Assembly (NCBI RefSeq): GCF_019748365.1
Contig: NZ_JAIEPN010000003.1
Location: 1-64,000, forward strand
DNA: 64,000 nt
Reading direction: 5' to 3'
Source: Novosphingobium sp.
Lineage (GTDB): Bacteria; Pseudomonadota; Alphaproteobacteria; Sphingomonadales; Sphingomonadaceae
The notes beneath the pieces are model-generated. The model did not search any database, was not told where the DNA came from, and saw nothing but the letters and a program-made list of their open reading frames with translations. How positions within the stretch are numbered: position 1 is the first letter of the stretch; the number at the start of each line of letters is the position of its first letter. Made by a program: the position numbers and the translations under genes. Shown here one piece after another: positions 54,874 through 64,000 of this stretch.

Positions 54874-55839
54874 GTGCTGGAAGCCCGTTTCGCTGCCGAC
54901 TGGCTAGCGATCTGGCCCGAGAAAGCTCCTGTAGGCCTCGCAGTGTCGGGCGGGCCGGACAGCCTCGCCCTCCTGCTTCTTGCGCAAGCCACACTTTCTG
55001 GTGCCTTCAAAGTAGCGACAGTCGATCACGGACTGCGACCGGAGAGCGCCGACGAGGCGCGCTACGTTGCCGGAATATGCGCCGACCTCGGCATTCCGCA
55101 CGAAACCCTGACAATCGCGCTGCTGTCAGGCCCGGCCTTGCAGGAGCGAGCGCGCGAAGCGCGTTATCAGGCGCTTGGTGAATGGGCGGTGCGCCATGGA
55201 CTGGCTGCGATCGCAACGGCACATCATGCCGACGATCAGGCAGAAACGCTGATGATGCGGCTCTCGCGCGGTGCGGGCGTTCGCGGGCTTGCGGCCATGC
55301 GTGCTATTGCCCCTCTGCCGGGGAACCGTGACTGCCTTCTGCTCCGCCCTTTGCTCGGCTGGCGCCGTGACGATCTCGCGAAGATCGTAGTCGCTGCCGG
55401 AATCGAGCCGGTGCTTGATCCGTCGAATCGGGATCATCGCTTCGAGCGGGTCAGGATGCGCGCGGTGCTTACCAGCTTGACGGAAATCGATCCTCAGTCG
55501 ATTGCAGCCAGTGCGCGGCATCTTGCGGAAGCCGATGCAGCCATCGATTGGGCGGCCGAGCATTGCCTGGCGGCGGTGAGAACCACGGGCGGCGTCGCCT
55601 GCTGGGATCATCGGGGCGTTCCCCGGGTCGTGGCGCTTCGCGTGCTTGAGCGTATCCTGCTCGATCTGGGCAGCCCGAAGCCGCGTGGAAATGCCCTGGC
55701 GCGTTGGCACGACCGTCTCTCCGCAGGCGAGATTGCGACACTCGCCGGGGTGCGCGGCGACGGCCGGAGGGCAGAATGGCGCTTTGCGACCACGCCAAAG
55801 CCGCGGCGTGTGCCGGATCCTTGTGAGGGACGTCCCTAG
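54874..55839 (+). CDS. tilS: tRNA(Ile)-lysidine synthase
   Basis: The 321-residue enzyme attaches lysine to C34 of the CAU-anticodon tRNA(Ile), changing its codon and amino-acid identity. The PP-loop [12 protein letters not shown] is at residues 25-36, followed by [15 protein letters not shown] and [20 protein letters not shown]. The start is a GTG, 4 bases after cpoB, with no Shine-Dalgarno except within the cpoB end. The long C-terminal domains of some TilS proteins are absent, as is usual in alphaproteobacteria. Confidence 0.94.
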   Translation: MLEARFAADWLAIWPEKAPVGLAVSGGPDSLALLLLAQATLSGAFKVATVDHGLRPESADEARYVAGICADLGIPHETLTIALLSGPALQERAREARYQALGEWAVRHGLAAIATAHHADDQAETLMMRLSRGAGVRGLAAMRAIAPLPGNRDCLLLRPLLGWRRDDLAKIVVAAGIEPVLDPSNRDHRFERVRMRAVLTSLTEIDPQSIAASARHLAEADAAIDWAAEHCLAAVRTTGGVACWDHRGVPRVVALRVLERILLDLGSPKPRGNALARWHDRLSAGEIATLAGVRGDGRRAEWRFATTPKPRRVPDPCEGRP

Positions 55840-55931
55840 GGGCAAGAAATTCGCGCCGAAGGTTATATTGCGATTCCCCATGGGCGTCCTACATTGGAGA
55901 AGCAAAATCATCACGGATCGAAAGCCGCGCC

Positions 55932-57872
<1,941 letters not shown>

Positions 57873-57891
57873 GCAGAGAAACACAGTCAAC

Positions 57892-58626
57892 ATGGGTACC
57901 GCCAGCGAGGCGATCGTCATCCGTGGTTATGGCGCGCAGGATGTCATGAAGCTCGTACCCGTCGAGGTCGCTTCGCCTTTGGCTGGCGAACTGCTAATGC
58001 ACCAGCATGCCGCTTCGGTGAACTTCCACGATATCTACGTTCGCTCGGGCTCCTACCGAACTCTTGACCTGCAGGGCCCGTGGGCACCGTTGCAGCGGTA
58101 GGTGAAGGCGTGGCGGAATTCGCAGTCGGTGCTCGCATCGCTTACATCGCCCGGAACTATGGCGGATACCCCCGGATCCGTATCATCAGCGCTGCGCTGG
58201 CCGCAGGATGCCATGAAGTCATTCTCTAACGCGAGGAAGACGTTACGGCGTGCGTGATGGCTTTCACGGGCGGCGAAGGTGTCGGCGCGGTCTACGATGC
58301 AGTTGGCGCGGACACGTGCGAGAGGTCTCTTGCTTCGCTGGCGATCAAAGGGCACCTCGTTCACTACGGTCAGGCCTCTGGGCCTATACCACCGTTCGAC
58401 CTGTCGCGGCTTGGCGCAAAGTCGGCGAAAGTTTGGCGACCGTTCCTCTGGCCTTACATCTCGACCCGGGAGACGCTTGCTTGCCGCTTCCCAAAAACGC
58501 TTTGCGGCGATGGCGGCAGGGGCATTGCCGGTCACCCTTGGCGGTCGTAGCAACCTCCGCGACGCAGCAAAAGCACATGCCGCGCTTCAGGCGCGCGCTG
58601 CCGGCCCGTTCGTTCTCGATTGCTGA
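57892..58626 (+). pseudogene. Decayed NAD(P)H:quinone oxidoreductase (qor-like)
   Basis: Remnants of a zinc-free quinone oxidoreductase run in order through two frames. The first is AIVIRGYGAQDVMKLVPVEV to NFHDIYVRSGSYRTL (57892-58101, ends in a stop). The next is VGTVAAVGEGVAEFAVGARI in another frame from 58080, then HEVIL, a TAA and REEDVTACVMAFTGGEGVG. The last is AAMAAGALPVTLGGR back in the first frame to 58626. The Rossmann core with GxxGxxG expected between ARNYGG and ISAALAAGCHEVIL is missing. One deletion, one nonsense codon and at least two frame changes leave it non-functional. Confidence 0.85.
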
Positions 58627-58639
58627 AACAGGCTCGGCG

Positions 58640-59671
58640 TTAGCCTGCGCTTGCTTCTGCCGCGATTGACACGAGATAGATGACCAGCGCCGCCAAGGCG
58701 AAGACCAGCAATGCTCCCGTGCGAACAAAGCCCCCCAGCCGGGAGGTGCCGTACGTTCCCCGCAACTGCTTGTACATGTGGATGGGCGGGACCAGGGCCA
58801 TCAGGCCCGCTACGGGATCGGCACCAAGGGCTCCGGCGATCATGCCGGCTGCGAACAGCAGGGTCATGAAGCTGAGCGAGTAGGTCACGAAGACGGTATG
58901 GTCGTACAGATGGAAGCGGCGGCTGAAGGGAAACAGCAGCCAAAGGAACGGGACGGATATCGGCACCAGAGCCCAGCTGTATTTGTACGCGTGGCTCTGC
59001 ATTTTATAGAGCACCAGCTTGGGATTGCTCTGGGTCTCGTCAATCACCTCATCAAGGATCGAAAAGCCGGTCGAGGAAAGCTTTTCCCCGCCGATTCGAC
59101 GCATTGCGGAAAGCGCACGTTCCTGCTGCTCGATCTCGGTGTCGAGATCGTCGGTATCGCCGCCCTTCGCTTCCACTTCAGCACGCTTCGCCCGAGTTGC
59201 CTTGAGCGACTTCTCCACTTCTGCAGAGCTCTTCGACATCCCGACGTTGATGGCAACCTTGCCATCTTTGCCAAGATCGAGGTCACCGGCAGTCTGCTGG
59301 ATTACGGCAAACATGATGAAAACGCTGAACAGGAATAGCGCGAGCGGTGAAACGTAGCGCGCGCGGCGCCCGTCGATGTATTCGCGCGTGAGGTTCCCCG
59401 GGCGGAAGATAAGCATTGGCAGCGTGCGCAAGATCTTGCCTTCGAAATGGAACACGCCGTGGAGCAGATCGTGGAAGAATGCACCCAATGTGCGATGGAC
59501 ATGCGCTGTCTGGCCGCAATTGTGGCAATGGCTCCCGATCAAGGGCGTGCCGCAGTTCAAACATGCGCTTTCGTGCGTATGCCCATTGTCCACCGCGCCT
59601 GCATCGGGTTCGACTGCACGCGCCGCAAGGCCCGCACCGATGGCATCACCCAGTACCTGTGCCTCGCTCAT
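58640..59671 (-). CDS. DUF3667 membrane protein
   Basis: The 343-residue protein has an N-terminal zinc-ribbon-like CLNCGTPLIGSHCHNCGQ (residues 37-54, four Cys). GAFFHDLLHGVFHFEGKILR and LPMLIFRPGNLTREYIDGRR follow, both DUF3667 hallmarks. Several membrane segments lie in the C-terminal half, and a charged coiled-coil loop occupies about residues 145-195. Function is unknown. It converges with the qor pseudogene. Confidence 0.85.
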   Translation of the reverse strand: MSEAQVLGDAIGAGLAARAVEPDAGAVDNGHTHESACLNCGTPLIGSHCHNCGQTAHVHRTLGAFFHDLLHGVFHFEGKILRTLPMLIFRPGNLTREYIDGRRARYVSPLALFLFSVFIMFAVIQQTAGDLDLGKDGKVAINVGMSKSSAEVEKSLKATRAKRAEVEAKGGDTDDLDTEIEQQERALSAMRRIGGEKLSSTGFSILDEVIDETQSNPKLVLYKMQSHAYKYSWALVPISVPFLWLLFPFSRRFHLYDHTVFVTYSLSFMTLLFAAGMIAGALGADPVAGLMALVPPIHMYKQLRGTYGTSRLGGFVRTGALLVFALAALVIYLVSIAAEASAG

Positions 59672-59842
59672 GCCGCCGCAGCCCCGCCTCGTTCAATTCA
59701 AACTACAGCCTACGTTAGCCAATCCGCTGCGTGGTGACCATGCCCGCAGAACGGCAAGGCCGGAATGCTCTGGCCCCTTGGTCGTTGAGCTGCATGCCGC
59801 AGGTTTACGCCGAATTAACCTTGCGGGTGCAGGGCTGCCAAC

Positions 59843-61483
59843 GTGCTTGCAGTGCGCGGCACCCGGACCGGACGACCGGGTACGGCAGCGGAAAGGGAAG
59901 CAACCGGAGTGTTGGGCCCACGTGAGGAATTGGGGCTGGCCGGCTCGGCGACGTTCGGTCGCGCGCGCCCCGCCGTGGTGCCTGCACGTCGCTCGCCCAT
60001 CCTGCCACCGCCAGAGCCGCCACCGCCTCCAACCTTTCGGGAAAGCAATCACCCAGTTGCAAAGCGGTGGACGCAAGTCTGCCAGCGCATTGAACGCTGG
60101 GCGGATCAATACACGCTGGCCCCCGATCTTGCCGAGAATGTCGGCAGTGCGGGATGGTTTGGCGGGCTGGGCCTTATGGTTGGCCTCATCGTGCTTGCGC
60201 TGATGTTCTGGCCCCGCTTTGCGCCCCTTGAAGCAGCGCCTCTCACGCCGTTGGACGAAGCATCGCAAGTCGAGTTCCGCGCGCAGTCCCTGCGGCCATT
60301 TGCAAAGGGCTCGACGCAGGGGCGCCACTTTGCCGCAACCGAGGCGGTCACACGACTGGCAGCGGCGCCTGAGCGCCCTGAAATCCAGCTTTCCGCAACT
60401 ATCGGAGAAAACGACAGCCTGCCGCGCATGTTGCAGCGCGCTGGCGTCGGATCAGGCGATGCGGGGCAGATCGCGGCCATGGTCGCCAGCGCCGTCCCCC
60501 TTGCGGACCTTGCTCCGGGTACGCGCTTTGCCATCACGCTCGGCCCACGCAGCAACGCGTCGGATCCCCGGCCGCTCATGGCAATCGGCTTTCGTCCGCG
60601 CTTCGATCTCGCCATTTCAATCAGCCGACAAGGCGATGGCCTGACGCTTTCCCGCAAGCCGATCGCCGTTGATGTCACACCGCTGCGGATACAGGGACTG
60701 GTTGGCACGAGTCTCTACCGGTCTGCTCGGGCGGCAGGGGCGTCTGCTGGCGCTGTCCAAGACTATCTGCGCGCAATCGATCAGGCGATTCCCTTTGAAG
60801 AGATCGCGCCGACCGACACGTTCGACCTGGTCGTTTCCTACAAGCACACCGCCGATGGCGAGGGCGAAGCCGGAAATCTGCTCTATGCCGGCGTCGTCCG
60901 GTCAGGTCAGCCGCGCGCGCAATTGCTGCGCTGGGGTGCGGATGGAAGCTTTACATCACTGGCAGACCTCGCGGGCGGCGGACAAATTGACTCGGGCCTG
61001 TTTGGTGCTCCGGTCAGCGGACATGTGACGTCCGGTTATGGCATGCGTCGTCATCCCATCCTTGGTTATGTGCGCATGCATTCTGGCGTAGATTTCGCGG
61101 CGTCCTGGGGTTCGCCAATCTATGCCGTCACCGATGGCCGTGTGGAATATGCTGGGTGGCACGGAGGGCATGGCAACTACGTGCGGCTCGACCACGGCAG
61201 CGGCATTGCCACGGGTTACGGCCACATGAGCCGGATCGCCGTCGCGCCGGGGACGACGGTCCGGCGCGGGCAGATCATTGGCTATGTTGGCTCGACCGGC
61301 CTCTCCACCGGGGCCCACCTTCACTACGAGGTCTATCGCGGAGGGCAGACTGTGGATCCGTTCTCGATCCGGATGGTCCAGCGCCGTCAGGCGGTGGATC
61401 CCAAGCAGGTGGCTGCCTTCAAGGCGCGCTTGCAGGCCCTTCTCTCAGTCCGGCCAGGCGCCATTCTGGGCACGCAGAACTAG
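59843..61483 (+). CDS. M23 family metallopeptidase
   Basis: The protein of up to 546 residues has a single membrane segment (WFGGLGLMVGLIVLALMFWP) after a long Pro/Arg-rich cytoplasmic start. A periplasmic region and a C-terminal LytM/M23 domain follow, with GYGMRRHPILGYVRMHSGVD (first zinc His and Asp) and GAHLHYEVYRGG (zinc HxH). M23 enzymes cut peptidoglycan cross-bridges, and degenerate ones activate amidases; here the zinc ligands are intact. The start is a GTG at 59843 with no clear ribosome-binding site; a GTG at about 59908 is an alternative. Confidence 0.88.
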   Translation: MLAVRGTRTGRPGTAAEREATGVLGPREELGLAGSATFGRARPAVVPARRSPILPPPEPPPPPTFRESNHPVAKRWTQVCQRIERWADQYTLAPDLAENVGSAGWFGGLGLMVGLIVLALMFWPRFAPLEAAPLTPLDEASQVEFRAQSLRPFAKGSTQGRHFAATEAVTRLAAAPERPEIQLSATIGENDSLPRMLQRAGVGSGDAGQIAAMVASAVPLADLAPGTRFAITLGPRSNASDPRPLMAIGFRPRFDLAISISRQGDGLTLSRKPIAVDVTPLRIQGLVGTSLYRSARAAGASAGAVQDYLRAIDQAIPFEEIAPTDTFDLVVSYKHTADGEGEAGNLLYAGVVRSGQPRAQLLRWGADGSFTSLADLAGGGQIDSGLFGAPVSGHVTSGYGMRRHPILGYVRMHSGVDFAASWGSPIYAVTDGRVEYAGWHGGHGNYVRLDHGSGIATGYGHMSRIAVAPGTTVRRGQIIGYVGSTGLSTGAHLHYEVYRGGQTVDPFSIRMVQRRQAVDPKQVAAFKARLQALLSVRPGAILGTQN

Positions 61484-61535
61484 GCAGGCGATGTGGCCCG
61501 TTGCCCAAAGGTGCTACAACGCCTAGTACGAGCGC

Positions 61536-62531
61536 ATGTCTGCTGGCTATCCCAACATCCGCCTGCGCCGCACCCGCGTCACCGCGTGGAGCCGCGCCCT
61601 GCACCGCGAAGTGCTTGTCACTCCTGCTGATCTGATTTGGCCCCTGTTCGTGACGGAAGGCCACGGTATCGAGGATCCGATCGGTTCCCTGCCAGGTGTG
61701 TCGCGTTGGTCCGTCGATCTGGTGGCCGAGCGCGCTCGCGAAGCGGCTGCAGCAGGCATTCCTTGTGTTGCACTGTTCCCGAATACGCAGCCGGAACGGC
61801 GCAGCGAGGATGGCGTCGAAGCGCTCAACCCCGATAATCTGATGTGCCGGGCGATCAAGGCCATCAAGGACGCGTGCGGAGAATCGCTCGGCGTTCTGAC
61901 CGATGTCGCTTTGGACCCTTACACCAGCCACGGGCAGGATGGCCTGATTGATGGCGAGGGGTACGTCCTCAACGATGCTACGGTTGATGTGCTCGTCGGG
62001 CAGAGCCTCAATCAGGCGGCTGCGGGCGCAGACATCATTGCGCCGTCCGACATGATGGACGGGCGCATTTGTGCGATCCGCGATGCGCTTGAAGGGTCAG
62101 GCCATATCAATGTCCAGATCATGGCCTACGCGGCGAAGTATGCCTCCGCATTCTACGGCCCGTTCCGCGATGCAGTCGGATCGCGCGGCCTGCTCAAGGG
62201 TAACAAGAAGACCTACCAGATGGATCCCGGCAACGCCGAAGAGGCTCTGCGCGAGGTCGAACTCGATATCGCCGAGGGCGCGGACAGCGTCATGGTCAAG
62301 CCCGGCCTGCCCTATCTCGATATCGCACTGCGCGTGAAAGAGGCCTTTCAGGTGCCGGTCTTTGCCTATCAGGTCAGCGGTGAGTACTCGATGATCGAGG
62401 CGGCCGTGGCGGCGGGGGCTGGCGACCGCGACGCTCTCGTTCTCGAAACCCTGCTTGCGTTCAAGCGTGCGGGTTGTTCCGGCGTTCTCACCTACCATGC
62501 GCTCCACGCAGCGCGTCTGATGGGCGCCTGA
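61536..62531 (+). CDS. hemB: Delta-aminolevulinic acid dehydratase
   Basis: The 331-residue TIM-barrel enzyme joins two 5-aminolevulinate molecules to porphobilinogen. Signatures are RLRRTRVTAWSRALHREVLV near the N-terminus, DVALDPYTSHGQDG, APSDMMDGRI and KTYQMDPGNAEEALREVELD. The active-site Lys pair is expected in KYASAFYGPFRDA-adjacent and VMVKPGLPYLD regions. The DPYTSHGQDG metal site has Asp and His in place of Cys, which points to the Mg/K-dependent alphaproteobacterial type. GNAT follows after 7 bases. Confidence 0.95.
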   Translation: MSAGYPNIRLRRTRVTAWSRALHREVLVTPADLIWPLFVTEGHGIEDPIGSLPGVSRWSVDLVAERAREAAAAGIPCVALFPNTQPERRSEDGVEALNPDNLMCRAIKAIKDACGESLGVLTDVALDPYTSHGQDGLIDGEGYVLNDATVDVLVGQSLNQAAAGADIIAPSDMMDGRICAIRDALEGSGHINVQIMAYAAKYASAFYGPFRDAVGSRGLLKGNKKTYQMDPGNAEEALREVELDIAEGADSVMVKPGLPYLDIALRVKEAFQVPVFAYQVSGEYSMIEAAVAAGAGDRDALVLETLLAFKRAGCSGVLTYHALHAARLMGA

Positions 62532-62538
62532 AGCCGGG

Positions 62539-63072
62539 ATGATCGAGACAGAGCGGCTTGTTCTGCGCCCCTGGCGCGATGCGTACCGCGAGCCATTCTG
62601 GGCCATGGCCTGCGATCCACGGGTGATGGAGTATCTTCCTCCGCTGACCCGTGCTGAAAGTGACGCTGCGGTGGATCGGATGATCTCAATCGAGCGCGAG
62701 CACGGTCACGTCTTCTGGGCCTTGGAGCGCAAGGTCGAGGGAGATTTCATCGGCTTTTGCGGCATACTTCCGCCTCGATCGCCTATCTTCGAACATGAGA
62801 TCGGCTGGCGTCTTGCGCATCACGCCTGGGGGCAGGGCTATGCGCGTGAGGCGGCTGAGGCATCACTGGCCTGGGCGTGGGCCAACCTGCCGGTTACGGC
62901 CATCATGGCGATCACCAATCTTGCCAACACGCGCAGCTGGGGCTTGATGGAACGCTTGGGCATGATCCGGTATCCGGATGAGGACTTCGATCATCCCGAA
63001 CTTGCAGAGGGTGATCCGCTGCGACCGCATATTCTCTACCGAATCCTCAGGCCCCAGCCCAAGGCGGATTGA
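62539..63072 (+). CDS. GNAT family acetyltransferase (RimJ/RimL-like)
   Basis: The 177-residue protein has the RimJ-type start IETERLVLRPWRDAYREPFW. The acetyl-CoA region is GWRLAHHAWGQGYAREAAEA, followed by ITNLANTRSWGLMERLGM. The acceptor could be a protein N-terminus, an antibiotic or a metabolite; sequence does not decide. It begins 7 bases after the hemB stop and precedes the gamma-carbonic anhydrase by 10 bases, so hemB-GNAT-gamma-CA-DUF167 is likely one transcript. Confidence 0.9.
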   Translation: MIETERLVLRPWRDAYREPFWAMACDPRVMEYLPPLTRAESDAAVDRMISIEREHGHVFWALERKVEGDFIGFCGILPPRSPIFEHEIGWRLAHHAWGQGYAREAAEASLAWAWANLPVTAIMAITNLANTRSWGLMERLGMIRYPDEDFDHPELAEGDPLRPHILYRILRPQPKAD

Positions 63073-63082
63073 AGGGAGCGCC

Positions 63083-63652
63083 ATGCATCAGGACGTAACC
63101 ATCGCGGCCATCCACGGCAAGGCACCGCGTATTCACCCGAGTGCTTTCATCGCACCGGGCTGTCGGATTATCGGTGATGTCGAGATCGGACCGGAGGCGT
63201 CAGTCTGGTACAATTGCGTGCTCCGCGCAGATGTGAACCGGATCGTGATCGGCGCGCGTACCAACATTCAGGATGGGACCGTAATCCATTGCGACAGTCC
63301 CGATCCGCGTCATCCGCAGGGCTTCCCCACGCTGATCGGAGACGATGTTCTCGTCGGTCACATGGTCATGCTGCATGGCTGCACGTTGGAAGACCGGGCG
63401 TTTGTGGGACTTGGTTCGGTGGTAATGAACGGCGCGGTGATCGAGGGTGATGGCATGCTGGCAGCGGGCGCACTGCTCACGCCGGGCAAGCGCGTCGCTT
63501 CGCGCCAGCTTTGGGGCGGCCGCCCTGCGGCCTACATGCGCGACCTTACCGATGCAGCCATCCACGAGATGCAACTGGGCGTTGCGCACTATGTTGGCAA
63601 TGCACATGCCCACAGCACCGCACTGACCGGCCGTGGCGCGACCGAAGACTGA
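63083..63652 (+). CDS. Gamma-carbonic anhydrase-like protein
   Basis: The 189-residue left-handed beta-helix protein shows the hexapeptide pattern. RIHPSAFIAPGCRIIGDVEI is followed by VWYNCVLRADVNRIVIGART, DGTVIHCD and GHMVMLHGC. Zinc-binding His are expected in VIHCD, VGHM and MLHGC. Members include active carbonic anhydrases and inactive relatives such as PaaY and YrdA. ATG 63083 follows GAAGGGAGCG. It overlaps DUF167 by 20 bases. Confidence 0.9.
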   Translation: MHQDVTIAAIHGKAPRIHPSAFIAPGCRIIGDVEIGPEASVWYNCVLRADVNRIVIGARTNIQDGTVIHCDSPDPRHPQGFPTLIGDDVLVGHMVMLHGCTLEDRAFVGLGSVVMNGAVIEGDGMLAAGALLTPGKRVASRQLWGGRPAAYMRDLTDAAIHEMQLGVAHYVGNAHAHSTALTGRGATED

Positions 63653-63920
63653 TCTTCCCTCCGCCGAGGCACTGCGGTCACTGGCGGACGTCAATGGGCG
63701 GCTTTCTGTCAGAGTGACACCGGGTGCGCGAAGCGAGGGGGTGGAGATTGTCTCCGGCCGCGTCCTCATCAAAGTGAGGGCCAAGCCGGAAGAGAGCAAA
63801 GCGACTGCCGCAGCCATCGATCTGCTGGGGCAGGTTCTGGCCGTTTCGCCCTCGCAGATTGTCTTGTTGCGCGGCGCAACTTCGCGCGAGAAGCTTTTCA
63901 GGATTCCGCTGGCAGCCTGA
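63633..63920 (+). CDS. DUF167 (YggU) family protein
   Basis: The 95-residue protein has the family core RLSVRVTPGARSEGVEIVSG, RVLIKVRAKPEESKATAAAI and SQIVLLRGATSREKLFRI. It has an alpha/beta fold and is cytoplasmic, with no known function. The start is a GTG inside the end of the gamma-carbonic anhydrase gene (20-base overlap), so it is translationally coupled. Its end overlaps, on the other strand, the end of the partial gene at the window edge. Confidence 0.88.
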   Translation: MARPKTDLPSAEALRSLADVNGRLSVRVTPGARSEGVEIVSGRVLIKVRAKPEESKATAAAIDLLGQVLAVSPSQIVLLRGATSREKLFRIPLAA

Positions 63921-64000
63921 TTGCGGCGAGGGTCATCATTCCCGCCCAGGCTGCCGCGATCCACAGGCAGCCCAGAGGCCACTGGCTTTGGAAGAAAGCG
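63898..64000 (-). CDS. C-terminal end of a probable membrane protein (partial)
   Basis: The minus-strand frame from the window edge to a TGA at 63898-63900 reads a hydrophobic stretch (WPLGCLWIAAAWAGMMTLAA) followed by IRLPAES and stop. It looks like the last spanning segment of a membrane protein that continues beyond the window. It would overlap the end of DUF167 by 23 bases, convergent. With 34 codons visible the family cannot be named. Confidence 0.35.
   Translation of the reverse strand, partial: AFFQSQWPLGCLWIAAAWAGMMTLAAIRLPAES

Noticed and set aside
58254..58550. A separate small gene in the qor region
   Set aside because: Its translation is the middle part of the quinone oxidoreductase and is broken at both ends, so it is part of the pseudogene.

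Overview
The window is about 64 kb of GC-rich, densely coding chromosome. The gene set (rpoZ, CarD, FdxA-type 7Fe ferredoxin, RcdA/DUF1465, DUF1491, DUF6489, EI-Ntr PtsP and PtsN, long-form HPF) and gene order (parB-parA-rsmG-mnmG-mnmE, then rho-hemJ-hemE facing ppsR-maf-aroE-coaE-dnaQ) point to an alphaproteobacterium of the Sphingomonadales, close to Novosphingobium or Sphingomonas. It is an origin-proximal core region with little accessory DNA. I saw no tRNA, rRNA, CRISPR array or intact insertion sequence.

Layout. 0-7 kb: rpoZ, a Suv3-like helicase, an S4 protein, fdxA, carD, a GIN-domain lipoprotein, a small secreted protein, then a compact inverted-repeat element (MITE-like) between that gene and tsaC. 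7-14 kb: two acyl-CoA dehydrogenases, a DUF815 ATPase, a sorbosone-dehydrogenase-like protein, a free-Met-R-sulfoxide reductase and a glycine-zipper protein. 13.9-19.8 kb: a segregation and tRNA-modification block (parB, parA, rsmG, mnmG, mnmE) with three parS sites, two of them inside rsmG. 19.9-24.2 kb: a hydrolase, an NTF2-like protein, rho, hemJ, hemE. 24.15-24.49 kb: a 336-bp gap between hemE and ppsR with features of a replication origin. 24.5-28.1 kb: ppsR-maf-aroE-coaE-dnaQ, apparently one operon. 28.2-30.7 kb: hpf, ptsN, DUF1491, a cell-wall hydrolase. 30.8-34.9 kb: rpe-heparinase-purH. 35.2-37.7 kb: a DUF2141 protein, then a CDP-inositol module (IPCT-like cytidylyltransferase plus inositol-3-phosphate synthase). 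38-49 kb: transporters, Old Yellow Enzyme, a CitE-like lyase, lipB, a CDP-alcohol phosphotransferase, nadA, a metallo-beta-lactamase-fold protein, and rcdA. 49.6-50.3 kb: two divergent DUF465 genes, one only 55 codons. 50.4-57.9 kb: ptsP, a RodZ-like protein, cpoB-tilS-ftsH. 57.9-64 kb: a decayed quinone oxidoreductase pseudogene, a DUF3667 protein, an M23 peptidase, hemB, an acetyltransferase, a gamma-carbonic anhydrase, DUF167 and the end of an unidentified membrane protein.

Functional links. Origin, parS and parAB lie within about 10 kb of each other, as in Caulobacter. Haem synthesis is represented by hemE, hemJ and hemB. PtsP and PtsN are two parts of the nitrogen phosphotransferase relay. 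ino1, the IPCT-like enzyme and perhaps the CDP-alcohol phosphotransferase suggest an inositol-phosphate lipid or solute pathway built on CDP-inositol. This is the least ordinary metabolic feature of the window.
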